From contig AZHQ01000010.1 of assembly GCA_000504605.1 (NCBI GenBank), forward strand, positions 1 to 24,332: a stretch of 24,332 bases of DNA, written 5' to 3'. Of this stretch, positions 9,056-18,497 are shown piece after piece. The position numbers were made by a program, and so were the translations under genes. Position 1 is the first letter of the stretch. Each line of letters starts with the position of its first letter. A model generated the notes under the pieces. That model did no database searches, had not been told where the DNA came from, and saw only the letters and a program-made list of their open reading frames with translations. Source of the DNA: an alpha proteobacterium SCGC AAA288-E13 (lineage in GTDB: Bacteria; Pseudomonadota; Alphaproteobacteria; Pelagibacterales; Pelagibacteraceae).

Positions 9056-10162
9056 TCAAAATAATTTAGAATTTAAATAATTTTTTAAAACAGAATCCTC
9101 TAAACTTCTTGATCTTAGGGTTTTTCCAATTTTACTAATCAATATTAATTTTATTTTTGAGTCAGAATTTTTTTTATCAGATTTCATAAATTGGATTATA
9201 TTTTTCACATCTTTTTTGGTAAAATAGTCATTAAGTTTTTTTGGTAAATTTAATGCAGTGTAATGTTCTTTAATTAAGTTTAAATCTTTATTTTTCAATA
9301 ATTTATTTCTAAAGGCAAATTCACCGGCACATAACATACCCAGGAACACTGATTCACCATGATTTATTTTATTAGAAAAATTTGTTGCAGCTTCAAAAGC
9401 ATGACCAAATGTATGGCCGAAATTTAAAATCATTCTCAAATCTTTTTCTTTTTCATCTTTTTCAACTATCTTAGCTTTGATTTTACAACTTTGATAAATT
9501 GCTTTTTGAACAACTATTTTGTTATTTAAATTTAATATTTTTTTTCCATTCTTTTGTAACCAAAAAAAAAGTTTTTTATCTAGAATTAATGCATGTTTTA
9601 GAATTTCTGCGTACCCACAAACTATTTCTCTTTTGGGTAATGAATTTAATGTTGCGGTATCAGATATAACCATTTCCGGTTGGTAAAAAGAACCAATTAA
9701 ATTTTTTCCATATTCTGAATTTACGCCTGTCTTACCTCCAATAGAAGAATCTACCTGAGACAATAGAGTTGTTGGGATATTAATAAACTTTATACCTCTT
9801 TTAACTAAACTTGCGGTAAAACCTGCTATGTCACCTAATACTCCGCCTCCCAAGGCAATTAAGCAATCATTTCGATGAAAATTTTTTTTTAACAGTTTAT
9901 TAATTAACTCACTGACAATTTTAAAGTTCTTTATTTTTTCACTAGTATTTAATTTAATATATAGATTATCAAAATTTTTTATAGAATTCTTAACTTGCAT
10001 TAAGATTTTTTTTGGAACTTTGCTGTCTATAATTAATGCAATTTTTTTACATTTTGGGATTTGAGTATTTACTAAATTTCCAATTTTGTTTAAGATATTT
10101 TCGCCAATTATTATTGGATAATTTTTATCTTTGGTCTTAACAATAATTCTAAATTTTTTCAT
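9056..10162 (-). CDS. aroB: 3-dehydroquinate synthase
   Basis: Catalyses the second shikimate-pathway step, converting DAHP to 3-dehydroquinate with NAD+ and a divalent metal in the cytoplasm. Residues 104-150 carry the NAD-binding signature LGGGVLGDIAGF and the PTTLLSQVDSSIGGKTGVN block. The likely metal ligands are Glu186 in GYAEILKH, His250 in NFGH and His268 in HGESV. Length, 368 aa, is normal. Its start overlaps the end of aroK by 14 bp, so the pair is translated as a unit, the usual aroK-aroB order. The start ATG fits the beginning of the first domain (KKFRIIVKT). Confidence 0.96.
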   Translation of the reverse strand: MKKFRIIVKTKDKNYPIIIGENILNKIGNLVNTQIPKCKKIALIIDSKVPKKILMQVKNSIKNFDNLYIKLNTSEKIKNFKIVSELINKLLKKNFHRNDCLIALGGGVLGDIAGFTASLVKRGIKFINIPTTLLSQVDSSIGGKTGVNSEYGKNLIGSFYQPEMVISDTATLNSLPKREIVCGYAEILKHALILDKKLFFWLQKNGKKILNLNNKIVVQKAIYQSCKIKAKIVEKDEKEKDLRMILNFGHTFGHAFEAATNFSNKINHGESVFLGMLCAGEFAFRNKLLKNKDLNLIKEHYTALNLPKKLNDYFTKKDVKNIIQFMKSDKKNSDSKIKLILISKIGKTLRSRSLEDSVLKNYLNSKLF

Positions 10163-10661
10163 ACAATTTAATAACTTTATTGGTTATTTGCTTTAAACTG
10201 AGATTATCACAATTAATTTCATGATCAGCCAAAGAATAAATTTTTTTTCTTTCCATAAATATTTTTTCTATGGTGTTTCGGTTATTTTTATAAATCAAAG
10301 GTCTTTTTTTGCTATTTTTTAACCTCATGTAAAGTGTTTCTAAATTAACATTCAGCCATACAGAGAAGCATTCTGACAAAACTTTTTTTCTGATTTTATC
10401 GTTTATAAATCCTCCTCCGCCTAGGGATATTATAGACGTTTTTTTATTTAAATATTTTATTGTGACAACTTCTTCTTCCTTTCTAAAATAGATTTCTCCT
10501 TTTGTTTTAAATATTTCAGTAATTTTCATTTCATTCTTTTTTTCAATAAGTTTATCGATATCAAAAAAATTAATTTTTAATCTTCTTGCTATATATTTTC
10601 CAATTCCGGTTTTACCAACGCCCATCATACCCAGTAAAACCAGGTTTTTTTTAATCTTCAT
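10149..10661 (-). CDS. aroK: Shikimate kinase
   Basis: Phosphorylates shikimate at the 3-hydroxyl using ATP. It has the P-loop GMMGVGKT at 11-18, the shikimate-binding FFDIDKLIE with Asp34 and Asp36, Arg60 in YFRKEEE, the SLGGGGF block near 79-85, and lid Arg120 in KRPLIY. Length, 170 aa, is standard. It is the first gene of the aroK-aroB pair. The 73-bp spacer to the divergent small membrane gene at 10735 must hold both promoters; no outstanding match is seen there. Confidence 0.95.
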   Translation of the reverse strand: MKIKKNLVLLGMMGVGKTGIGKYIARRLKINFFDIDKLIEKKNEMKITEIFKTKGEIYFRKEEEVVTIKYLNKKTSIISLGGGGFINDKIRKKVLSECFSVWLNVNLETLYMRLKNSKKRPLIYKNNRNTIEKIFMERKKIYSLADHEINCDNLSLKQITNKVIKLYEKI

Positions 10662-10734
10662 GTTCTAAGAATTTAAGTTTGATTTTTCACAATTATGTCT
10701 TAATTATTCTGTCAAATATAAATAAAAGTAATAT

Positions 10735-10920
10735 ATGCAATTTTATCGAAAAACAAGACGAAGCTTTGCTGCAATATTAATAAAGCCATTAATTAAAATT
10801 TTTATTTTCATTGTAGTATTAATGATTATTATTTTTTTAATTGGCAAGTTAGATCTGCCAACACCCAATAAAATTATCAAGCAAGAAATTCCGAATGAAA
10901 AATTCAAAGTTGTTAAATAG
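10735..10920 (+). CDS. Small single-pass membrane protein, unknown
   Basis: A 61-residue protein: a basic N-terminus (QFYRKTRRSF), one long hydrophobic helix about residues 14-38 rich in Ile, Leu and Val, then a short polar tail. The positive-inside rule predicts the N-terminus in the cytoplasm and about 20 residues outside. No family is recognised. Its last 26 bases overlap the start of the next, larger unknown gene in a different frame, which suggests translational coupling and joint function. Codon use resembles that of its neighbours. A reverse-strand reading of the same bases is open but lacks family features. Confidence 0.6.
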   Translation: MQFYRKTRRSFAAILIKPLIKIFIFIVVLMIIIFLIGKLDLPTPNKIIKQEIPNEKFKVVK

Positions 10921-12649
10921 TTTAATTTTTCAATTATTACTAACAATAATTTTCACAATACGATTAATTGCAGCTGAACCGATTGATATTTGGAAAGGTA
11001 ATTCTGAAATAAAGATAGAATCAACTGAGTCAAACCCAATAAATCTAGATGATGAAAAAAACTCATTATTTGAAGAAACACAAATTGTTAAAACTAATAT
11101 TTTTCAGGAAAACAATGAAGATCTAGATTTTAATAAAGTGTATGGTCTTTTTGATCCCGAAGAAAATGATTTATCCTTAGAAATTTGGATTGAATCGGAT
11201 GGTAAGATATTATTGGAACATTTAAAAAGAATAGAAAAAATTAATCTTTCCAAAGATTCAGAAGAATTACTAATTAAAATTTTATTCACAAATTCATATT
11301 TGCCAATTAAAAATATAAATTCATCTGATTTTTTAGATTACAAATTAGAGTGGTTAATCAAAAAAGATAAAATTAATATCATGGAGGAGTTTTTACATAA
11401 AAATCCAGATCTAAAAAATAATACAAATTTATTAAAATATTTAATCAATGAAAATTTGTCGGAGGCAGATATTAATAGTGCATGTAAAAAAGTTAAATTT
11501 TTTAATAAAGAAACGGATGACGATTATTTACAAAAATTCAAAATTTATTGTCTCATTAATAAAGGCAATATTGCAGAAGCTCAATTACAATATGATTTAT
11601 TAAATGAAAAGGGATCTGTAGATAACTTTTATAATAACAAAATTAATTACTTGCTAGGTTATACTGAAGAAGTAGACGACGAAGTTTCAGATAAAAATTT
11701 ATTTAATTTTTATTTATCCCATGTCGCTAATAGCGATTTTCAATATGATCCTTCAATGAAAACAAGTAAATACATTTGGAGATATCTATCCTATTCCAAT
11801 TTACTTGTAGATCCAGATTATATTGATTTAGAGGATGAAGCTAAATTTAACTTGTATGAATGGGCTGCGGCTAGCAATTCATATAATAAAAAAGAACTAT
11901 TTAATATTTATAGAAAATTTTTATTTAGTTTTGATCAATTCTTAAATGCTGAAGAAATTTACAAAACTCTTCCATCCTATAAATCTAGAGCATTAATTTA
12001 TCAAAGTGCATCACTTTCTGATGATTTAGAAAAAAAACTCAATTTGTTAATTTTATTAAATGATTTGTTCAAAAAAGACGACATCGAAAATGCTTTCTCT
12101 GAAGAATTATCTTCAATCTTGTCAGATATAGAAGAAGAAGATGTTCCCTCAAGATATCTTGGTTTTTATCAAATTAAGCTAAATTTACCAACAAAAGAAG
12201 AAGAATTAAGAAGAATAAAATTTGATAACAAGATTTTACATAGATCAAAGCTACTTAAATATTTCATAGAAGATGATTATAACATTGAAAAATTAGAGAG
12301 TGATTTAATTAGTATTTATAAAAAAATCAAAAAAGATAAAAAATATTATTATTCAGCCAAAGATGTTATTTTATTGGATTCATTAAAAGCTGATGGAATA
12401 CAATTGCCAAAAAAATTGGAAAATAAATATTCCAATGATAAATTAACTATACCTAAAAATCTGATTGATTTGTCAGATCAGGGACAAACAGGATTAGTTT
12501 TGTTAAAAATTATCGAAATTATAGGAGAAGATCAATTAGAAGATCTAGATCCCGAGACTTTATACTTTATTACCGCAACATTAAATAAATTAGACTTAAA
12601 GAAAATAAGAAATAATATTATTATCAAAACTTTACCTTACAGAGTTTGA
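10895..12649 (+). CDS. Exported helical protein of unknown function
   Basis: A 584-residue protein with an N-terminal signal-like segment: basic start, hydrophobic core to about residue 26 and a plausible cleavage near LIAA-EP. The mature part is acidic, rich in Leu, Ile, Asp, Glu and Lys, and almost wholly helical in appearance, with paired amphipathic segments that could form a TPR- or solenoid-like array. No exact repeat or catalytic motif is visible. It probably resides in the periplasm or on the outer face of the inner membrane. The start overlaps the small membrane gene by 26 bp, and def follows 50 bp later. I do not recognise a family; its place beside a membrane peptide suggests an envelope assembly role, which is inference. 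Confidence 0.65.
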   Translation: MKNSKLLNSLIFQLLLTIIFTIRLIAAEPIDIWKGNSEIKIESTESNPINLDDEKNSLFEETQIVKTNIFQENNEDLDFNKVYGLFDPEENDLSLEIWIESDGKILLEHLKRIEKINLSKDSEELLIKILFTNSYLPIKNINSSDFLDYKLEWLIKKDKINIMEEFLHKNPDLKNNTNLLKYLINENLSEADINSACKKVKFFNKETDDDYLQKFKIYCLINKGNIAEAQLQYDLLNEKGSVDNFYNNKINYLLGYTEEVDDEVSDKNLFNFYLSHVANSDFQYDPSMKTSKYIWRYLSYSNLLVDPDYIDLEDEAKFNLYEWAAASNSYNKKELFNIYRKFLFSFDQFLNAEEIYKTLPSYKSRALIYQSASLSDDLEKKLNLLILLNDLFKKDDIENAFSEELSSILSDIEEEDVPSRYLGFYQIKLNLPTKEEELRRIKFDNKILHRSKLLKYFIEDDYNIEKLESDLISIYKKIKKDKKYYYSAKDVILLDSLKADGIQLPKKLENKYSNDKLTIPKNLIDLSDQGQTGLVLLKIIEIIGEDQLEDLDPETLYFITATLNKLDLKKIRNNIIIKTLPYRV

Positions 12650-12699
12650 TTAAAATCTAGAATAATAAAAAATTATATGTATATTATCATGTAATTTTT

Positions 12700-13251
12700 A
12701 TGGCTATCCGAAAAATATTAATTGAACCAAACAAAATTTTAAGGAAAAAATCACTTAGAGTTGAAAATGTGGATAAAGACATCCAACAGCTTATGGATGA
12801 TATGCTAGAAACATTGTATGCCGCTCCAGGCATTGGTCTTGCGGCTATTCAAATCGGAGTAGATAAACGAGTAATTATAATGGATATAGGTAGAAATAGA
12901 GATAAAGATAACAAAGATAAAGAACCAAAAAAAAATCCCATGTATTTTGTAAATCCAGAAATTACTTGGAAATCAGAAGATAAATTTACTTATGAAGAAG
13001 GCTGTTTATCGGTGCCAAATCAATTTGCAGAAATTGATCGTCCTAAGCAATGTCATGTCAAACACCTTGATTATAATGGACACCCCCAAGAGTTAAAGGC
13101 AGATGGACTTTTAGCGACCTGCATACAACACGAAATCGATCATTTAGAGGGAATATTATTTATAGACTATTTATCTAAATTAAAGAAAGAAATGATTATT
13201 AAAAAGCTATCCAAACAAAAAAAAGAGAACGTAGAAAGAATCGTAGTCTAA
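12700..13251 (+). CDS. def: Peptide deformylase
   Basis: Removes the formyl group from the N-terminal methionine of new proteins. All three family motifs are present: GIGLAA at 44-49, EGCLS at 100-104 with metal ligand Cys102, and QHEIDH at 143-148 with metal ligands His144 and His148 and catalytic Glu145. Length is 183 aa. A Lys/Asp-rich insertion about 66-79 (RDKDNKDKEPKK) is somewhat longer than usual. It heads the def-fmt-truA cluster, in which formylation and deformylation genes sit together; the fmt ATG begins 11 bp after its stop. Confidence 0.96.
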   Translation: MAIRKILIEPNKILRKKSLRVENVDKDIQQLMDDMLETLYAAPGIGLAAIQIGVDKRVIIMDIGRNRDKDNKDKEPKKNPMYFVNPEITWKSEDKFTYEEGCLSVPNQFAEIDRPKQCHVKHLDYNGHPQELKADGLLATCIQHEIDHLEGILFIDYLSKLKKEMIIKKLSKQKKENVERIVV

Positions 13252-13262
13252 TTAAATAATTG

Positions 13263-14186
13263 ATGTTCAAAAAAATTGTATTTATGGGTACACCTAATTT
13301 TTCTGTACCTATACTAAAATCTTTATATCAAAATAGATACCCAATCTGTTCCGTTTATACTCAACCACCAAAAAAATCTATGCGGGGACAAAAAACTAAT
13401 AAATCACCAATTCAGAAAATAGCTGAAAATTTTAGTTTAAATATTAGAAATCCAAATTTTTTAAATCAAAATGAAAAAGAACTAGAATATTTTAAATCTC
13501 TTAGAGCTGATATTGTAATTGTTGTAGCTTATGGGCAATTAATTCCAAAAGAATTTTTAAGTCTATCTAAGCATGGATTTATAAATATTCATGCATCTCT
13601 TTTACCAAAATGGAGGGGTGCCGCGCCCATACAAAGAGCAATTATGAATTTAGATGAAGTAACAGGGATAAGTGTTATGAAAATTGTTGAAAAATTAGAT
13701 TCTGGCCCAACTATCTTTAAAAAAGAAATTAAATTAAACAATGAAATGAATGCGGAAGATGTATCCAATCAACTTTCTAAAATTGGTTCAGAAATTATTT
13801 CAGATTGTTTAGATTTAATCGAAATTGGTAAGGCCGAGTTTGTTGAACAGGACCATAGTAAGGTAACCTATGCAAAAAAAATAAATAAAGAGGAAGCCAA
13901 GATAAAATGGGATGAAGAAGCATTAAGAATTATTGCTAAAATCAATGGTTTGTATCCAAATCCGGGAGCATGGTTTTTGTTTCAGGGGGAAAGATATAAA
14001 ATATTAAAAGCCACTTTGTCAGATTTAAAAGGTCAACCAGGATCAGTTTTAGATGATAATTTAACCATTGCATGCGGGGGTAAATCAATAAAAATTGAAG
14101 AAATTCAAAGGCAAGGAAAAAACAAACAGAAAACATCAGAGTTTTTATTAGGTTCCAAAATAAAAAAAGATTTAGTTTTATCTTGA
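13263..14186 (+). CDS. fmt: Methionyl-tRNA formyltransferase
   Basis: Formylates initiator Met-tRNA using 10-formyl-tetrahydrofolate. The N-terminal domain starts KKIVFMGTPNFSVPIL and has the catalytic region FINIHASLLPKWRGAAPIQ and the conserved Asp in EKLDSGPT. The C-terminal domain (about 205-307) is the OB-like tRNA-binding part, containing NGLYPNPGAWF. Length is 307 aa. The ATG at 13263 is preferred over the adjoining upstream TTG because it gives the canonical start MFKKIVFMGT. The stop codon is immediately followed by the truA ATG, implying coupled translation. Confidence 0.95.
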   Translation: MFKKIVFMGTPNFSVPILKSLYQNRYPICSVYTQPPKKSMRGQKTNKSPIQKIAENFSLNIRNPNFLNQNEKELEYFKSLRADIVIVVAYGQLIPKEFLSLSKHGFINIHASLLPKWRGAAPIQRAIMNLDEVTGISVMKIVEKLDSGPTIFKKEIKLNNEMNAEDVSNQLSKIGSEIISDCLDLIEIGKAEFVEQDHSKVTYAKKINKEEAKIKWDEEALRIIAKINGLYPNPGAWFLFQGERYKILKATLSDLKGQPGSVLDDNLTIACGGKSIKIEEIQRQGKNKQKTSEFLLGSKIKKDLVLS

Positions 14187-14924
14187 ATGCAAAGATATCA
14201 AATCAAAGTTGAATATGATGGTACCAACTTTGTTGGATGGCAGTATCAAAAAAATGGTCTTTCAATCCAAAAAATACTGCAAAGGGCAATATTTAAATTT
14301 TCTAGGGAAAAAGTAACCGTAACTGGGGCAGGTAGAACAGATGCTGGTGTCCATGCTACTAGTCAAATAGCTCATTTTGACTTAAAAAAAAAAATAAAAA
14401 AAAGAAATTTTTTACTTGGTGTTAATAAATATATTGGAAAAAATCCAGTAGCTATCTTAAATATAAAAAAAACTAATAATAAATTTCATTCAAGATTTGA
14501 TGCAAAAGAAAGAACCTATCAGTATGTGATTATTAATAGACAATCTCCTTTAGCTTTACAAAAAAACAAGGCATGGCATATCCGTAAAAAATTGGATTTA
14601 AAAGCAATGAAAAAAGGAGCAAAATTATTATTAGGAACTCACGATTTTTCAACATTTCGAGCTTCTTCTTGTGCTGCAAAATCACCAATTAAAACTTTAA
14701 AAAAAATTTTAATCAAAAAAAATAATGAGAGAATAATTATTAAATTTACTTCTAAATCTTTCTTACAACAACAGGTTAGGTCTATGGTTGGTTGCATCAA
14801 ATATTTAGCAGAAGGTAAATGGAAATTTGATGAATTCAAAAGTGCATTTAAATCAAGAGAACGTTCAAATTGTGCTCCTCCAGCCCCTTCTTGCGGACTA
14901 TATTTGCAAAAAATTTTTTATTGA
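14187..14924 (+). CDS. truA: tRNA pseudouridine(38-40) synthase
   Basis: Modifies uridines 38-40 in the anticodon arm of many tRNAs. The catalytic signature GAGRTDAGVHA places the nucleophile at Asp52. The opening YQIKVEYDGTNFVGWQYQ, the middle DFSTFRASSC and the LQQQVRSMVG block are all typical. Length, 245 aa, is normal. The start directly abuts the fmt stop, and the 3' end overlaps the convergent deacetylase by 7 bp, leaving no room for a separate terminator. Confidence 0.96.
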   Translation: MQRYQIKVEYDGTNFVGWQYQKNGLSIQKILQRAIFKFSREKVTVTGAGRTDAGVHATSQIAHFDLKKKIKKRNFLLGVNKYIGKNPVAILNIKKTNNKFHSRFDAKERTYQYVIINRQSPLALQKNKAWHIRKKLDLKAMKKGAKLLLGTHDFSTFRASSCAAKSPIKTLKKILIKKNNERIIIKFTSKSFLQQQVRSMVGCIKYLAEGKWKFDEFKSAFKSRERSNCAPPAPSCGLYLQKIFY

Positions 14925-15847
14925 TATTCCATTAAAGATTTTACATGGTAATCAACGCTTTCTTTTAAGGCGTTTAGATCATATCCACCTTCTAGGATAG
15001 AGACTACTTTTCCATTACAAAGATTTTTTGCAAGATTTAGTATTCTTTTTGTAAGTGTGTAATAATCTTTTGATTCTAAATTAATCTGAGCCAAAGGATC
15101 ATCCTTGTGGGCATCAAATCCAGCAGATAGTAAGATAAATTCAGGTTTAAATTCTTTAAGTTTTTTAAAGATACTTTCATAAGCATTTAAAAATTCATGG
15201 GATTCTGTACCAGCGTTTAAAGGTACATTAAGTATGTTATCTTTTTTACCCTTTTCATTTGCTGCTCCAGTGCCTGGATAATAGGGATATTGATGCGAAG
15301 AAATATAGACAACTTTTTCGTTATCATAGAAAATATCCTGTGTGCCATTACCGTGATGTACATCAAAATCGATAATAGCAACTTTCTTTAAATTATATTT
15401 TTCCAATAAATAATAAGCTCCAACTGCGATATTATTATAGACACAAAATCCCATGGCTTTTTGTTTTTCTGCATGATGTCCAGGAGGTCTAACGGCACAA
15501 AAAGCATTATTGAAATCTTTTTTCATGACTCCATCAATAGCAGTTAAAATGGAGCCAACAGCATCTTGCGTTGCTTCCTTGCTGCCAGGAGAGATAATAG
15601 TATCTCCATCTAAAAAATTTAAACCTTGTTTTGGAAAAGAGTCTTTTACATTATCTAAGTAGTTTTTATCATGGGCAAACGTCAAGTATTTAAGATCAAA
15701 TTTTGTAGGTTTTTTCCAAATTAAATCTTTAGATTTAACTTTTTTTAAGTGATCAATAACAACTGTTACGCGGTCTGCTCTTTCAGGATGCCCTTGTCCC
15801 GTATCATGATTTAAATAAGTGTCAGTGGTTATAATTCCAGTTTTCAC
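14918..15847 (-). CDS. Histone deacetylase-family (acetylpolyamine/AcuC-like) hydrolase
   Basis: A zinc amidohydrolase of the arginase/deacetylase fold; bacterial members act on acetylpolyamines or acetylated proteins, and the substrate here is unknown. It shows GHPERADRV at about 19-27, RPPGHHAEK with the His124-His125 pair, and the metal-binding DFDVHHGNGTQ with Asp162 and His164. The third ligand is expected in SAGFDAHKDDP, and the closing EGGYD is present. Length, 309 aa, is normal for the class. It is the last gene of the rpmH-to-deacetylase run, overlapping dapE by 4 bp. Confidence 0.9.
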   Translation of the reverse strand: MKTGIITTDTYLNHDTGQGHPERADRVTVVIDHLKKVKSKDLIWKKPTKFDLKYLTFAHDKNYLDNVKDSFPKQGLNFLDGDTIISPGSKEATQDAVGSILTAIDGVMKKDFNNAFCAVRPPGHHAEKQKAMGFCVYNNIAVGAYYLLEKYNLKKVAIIDFDVHHGNGTQDIFYDNEKVVYISSHQYPYYPGTGAANEKGKKDNILNVPLNAGTESHEFLNAYESIFKKLKEFKPEFILLSAGFDAHKDDPLAQINLESKDYYTLTKRILNLAKNLCNGKVVSILEGGYDLNALKESVDYHVKSLMEYQ

Positions 15848-16995
15848 TTAAAATAATTTATTAAAATATTTTGATATATTTTGGTTAGTTTTTTAAGATC
15901 TGAAACAGACACGGCTTCATCAATCTTATGCATAGTTTTTCCAACTAAGCCAAATTCCACACATGGAGATATTTTTCTTATAAATCTTGCATCTGATGTT
16001 CCACCACTTGTTGATAGTTTTGGCTTTATTTTAGTTATCTTTTTGATGGTATTTTGAATCATTCTGGTTGTCTTGTTAGGAACTGTAATAAACGATTCTC
16101 CCGATACCATGTAAGAAATTTTAAAAGAACACTTACTTTTTTTACAAGCTTTTCTAAAAATATTATTTAGTTTCTTTTTTAAAGAATTTGATGAATGTCT
16201 ATCATTGAATCTTATATTAAAAGTTGCCATTACTTCTGCTGGAATAATGTTATCGGCAGTATTATCAGTATTAATTTTCACTATTTCAAGGTTTGAAGGC
16301 TGAAAATTTTTTGTTCCTTTATCAAGTTTTATATTTTCAATTTGATTTAATATTTTTGTAATAACTGGAACAGGATTATTGGCATCATGGGGATAAGCGG
16401 CATGACCTTGGGTTCCATAAACCGTTAGATATCCGGTTATACTTCCTCTTCTGCCAATTTTCATCATTTCTCCCAGCTTGTTTTGATTGGTGGGTTCACC
16501 TACTAGACAAAAATCAATTTTCTCTTTTTTTCTTTTTAAATATTCAACAACTCTTTTAGTTCCGTTAATTGCTATTCCTTCTTCATCACCTGTAATTAAT
16601 AAACTTATTGAGCCTTTAAATTTTTTACTTTTAAATTTTCTTACCGCTGCAATAAAACAAGCAACAGATGCTTTCATGTCATTAGCACCTCGACCAATTA
16701 AGTGATTTTTTTTAACAGCTGGTTTGAAGGGATTGACTGTCCAATCACTTAATTTTCCGGGAGGTACAACATCTGTGTGACCTGCATAACAAAAATTGGG
16801 TCTAACTTTTCCAAGTCTTGCATATAAATTTTTAACAGCTTTTGAATTTTTGGATTTAAATTCTAATATTTTACATTTAAATCCTAAGGATCTTAATTTT
16901 CTTGCTAAAAAATTCATTGTTCCAGCATCGACTGGTGTAACGCTTGGAAACCTCATTAGCTCCTTAGCTAATTTTAATTCGTTAAATATTGGCAT
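15844..16995 (-). CDS. dapE: Succinyl-diaminopimelate desuccinylase
   Basis: Hydrolyses N-succinyl-LL-diaminopimelate to LL-diaminopimelate and succinate in the lysine/peptidoglycan pathway. The M20 metallopeptidase motifs are intact: AGHTDVVPPG with His73 and catalytic Asp75, GRGANDMKAS with bridging Asp106, and TGDEEG with Glu138 and Glu139. GEPTN and the late TSGGTSDARF follow. Length is 383 aa. It follows dapD by 3 bp, so consecutive pathway enzymes adjoin, and overlaps the deacetylase gene by 4 bp. Confidence 0.95.
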   Translation of the reverse strand: MPIFNELKLAKELMRFPSVTPVDAGTMNFLARKLRSLGFKCKILEFKSKNSKAVKNLYARLGKVRPNFCYAGHTDVVPPGKLSDWTVNPFKPAVKKNHLIGRGANDMKASVACFIAAVRKFKSKKFKGSISLLITGDEEGIAINGTKRVVEYLKRKKEKIDFCLVGEPTNQNKLGEMMKIGRRGSITGYLTVYGTQGHAAYPHDANNPVPVITKILNQIENIKLDKGTKNFQPSNLEIVKINTDNTADNIIPAEVMATFNIRFNDRHSSNSLKKKLNNIFRKACKKSKCSFKISYMVSGESFITVPNKTTRMIQNTIKKITKIKPKLSTSGGTSDARFIRKISPCVEFGLVGKTMHKIDEAVSVSDLKKLTKIYQNILINYFK

Positions 16996-16998
16996 TAA

Positions 16999-17826
16999 TT
17001 ATTCTCTCAATAGATCGTTAATTGATGTTTTTGATCTAGTTTTTTCATCAACCTGTTTAATAATTACTACACAGTATAAGGCAGGTTCATCAGGATTGCT
17101 TTTACTCGGCAAACTACCAGGAACGACCACAGAATAAGGTGGTATTTCTCCAAATAATATTTCCCCAGTTGATCTATTTACAATTTTTGTAGATTTACCT
17201 ACGAACACACCCATTGATAAAACAGATCCTTCTCCAACAATAACACCTTCCACAACTTCTGAACGTGCACCAACAAAACAGTTATCTTCAATAATAGTTG
17301 GATTTGCTTGCATAGGTTCTAATACGCCACCTATTCCAGCTCCTCCAGATATATGACAATTCTTTCCAACCTGAGCACATGAACCAACCGATGCCCAAGT
17401 ATCAATCATAGTGCCTTCATCAACGTAGGCTCCAAGATTTACAAAAGATGGCATCAAAATAACATTTTTTGCAATAAACGCTCCCTTTCGAACCACTCCG
17501 TTAGGAACTGATCTAAATCCAGCTTTAATTAATTTTTTTTTGTTCCACTTTTGAGTTTTTCCTTCAATTTTATCAAACCAAGTAGAATAAGGTCCTTTAG
17601 AAGTTTTCATTTCGTTTACTCTAAAACTTAGTAAAATTGCTTTTTTTACCCATTGATTAGTTATCCATGAATTATTTTTCTTTTCAGCAACTCTTATTTT
17701 GCCAGAATCCAATAACTCAATTGTTTCACTAATTGTTTTTAATAATTTTTTATTTGATTTAGAGCTAACTTGGCTTTTATTTTCCCAAGCCTGGTTAATT
17801 ATTTTTTCAAAAGATTTAGGGTCCAT
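16999..17826 (-). CDS. dapD: 2,3,4,5-tetrahydropyridine-2,6-dicarboxylate N-succinyltransferase
   Basis: Transfers succinyl from succinyl-CoA to tetrahydrodipicolinate in lysine and diaminopimelate synthesis. A helical N-terminal domain precedes a left-handed beta-helix built from hexapeptide repeats (about 105-235). Family blocks include [50 protein letters not shown] (in parts) and [16 protein letters not shown]. Length, 275 aa, is standard. Its ATG shares one base with the stop codon of the upstream HAD gene. Confidence 0.95.
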   Translation of the reverse strand: MDPKSFEKIINQAWENKSQVSSKSNKKLLKTISETIELLDSGKIRVAEKKNNSWITNQWVKKAILLSFRVNEMKTSKGPYSTWFDKIEGKTQKWNKKKLIKAGFRSVPNGVVRKGAFIAKNVILMPSFVNLGAYVDEGTMIDTWASVGSCAQVGKNCHISGGAGIGGVLEPMQANPTIIEDNCFVGARSEVVEGVIVGEGSVLSMGVFVGKSTKIVNRSTGEILFGEIPPYSVVVPGSLPSKSNPDEPALYCVVIIKQVDEKTRSKTSINDLLRE

Positions 17827-18497
17827 TATGCTGCTTTTAATAAATTAATTTGTTTTAAAAATTCAGGTAAGTTATTCGTTTTAAAATTAATAAAATCACT
17901 ATCCGAATATTTTTTTGCCCAAGGTTCGTCATTTTCAATCCAAATTGTTTTCATGCCCATTTCATATGCTGGTTTTAAATTTCTTGCAATATCCTCAACA
18001 AATCCGCATAATTTTGGGTCAATTTTATGTTTTTCTACTAACTTTTTATAGGGCTGGATTGCAGGTTTCGGTACAAACTCAGAATCAATAATATCAAAGA
18101 TATCATCAAAATATTGATCAATTCCAATTCGTTTCGTCACATTAAGGGCATGTTTTCTGGGACCATTGGTAAATATAATTTTTTTTCCATCAAGTTTTTT
18201 TAATTCTTCACCGAGTATTAGATCCTTTTTAAGAAAATCAATATCAATGTTATGAACAAATTCTAAAAATTCATCTGCATCAATCTTATGATTTTTAATC
18301 ATTCCATTCAGAGTAGTATTGTATTCGTAAAAATAATTTTTTTGAATTTCCTTTGCCTCAGCTGTGCTTACATTGAGTTTTTTAGATATATACTCTGACA
18401 TTTTTTTATCAACCTGCTCAAAAACTCTGGTTTTTGCAGAATATAATGTGTTATCGAGATCAAAGATCCAATACTTGATCGATTTAAGTTCTTTCAT
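17826..18497 (-). CDS. HAD-family pyrimidine 5'-nucleotidase-like hydrolase
   Basis: A haloacid dehalogenase-superfamily phosphatase of 223 aa. Motif [11 protein letters not shown] has the nucleophile Asp13 and Asp15. Motif II is [11 protein letters not shown], and motif IV is the acidic [10 protein letters not shown]. The FDLDNTLY form and small helical cap match the pyrimidine 5'-nucleotidase subgroup, seen as a regular neighbour of argB and dapD in alphaproteobacteria; the physiological substrate is not known. It overlaps argB by 4 bp and dapD by 1 bp. Confidence 0.85.
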   Translation of the reverse strand: MKELKSIKYWIFDLDNTLYSAKTRVFEQVDKKMSEYISKKLNVSTAEAKEIQKNYFYEYNTTLNGMIKNHKIDADEFLEFVHNIDIDFLKKDLILGEELKKLDGKKIIFTNGPRKHALNVTKRIGIDQYFDDIFDIIDSEFVPKPAIQPYKKLVEKHKIDPKLCGFVEDIARNLKPAYEMGMKTIWIENDEPWAKKYSDSDFINFKTNNLPEFLKQINLLKAA

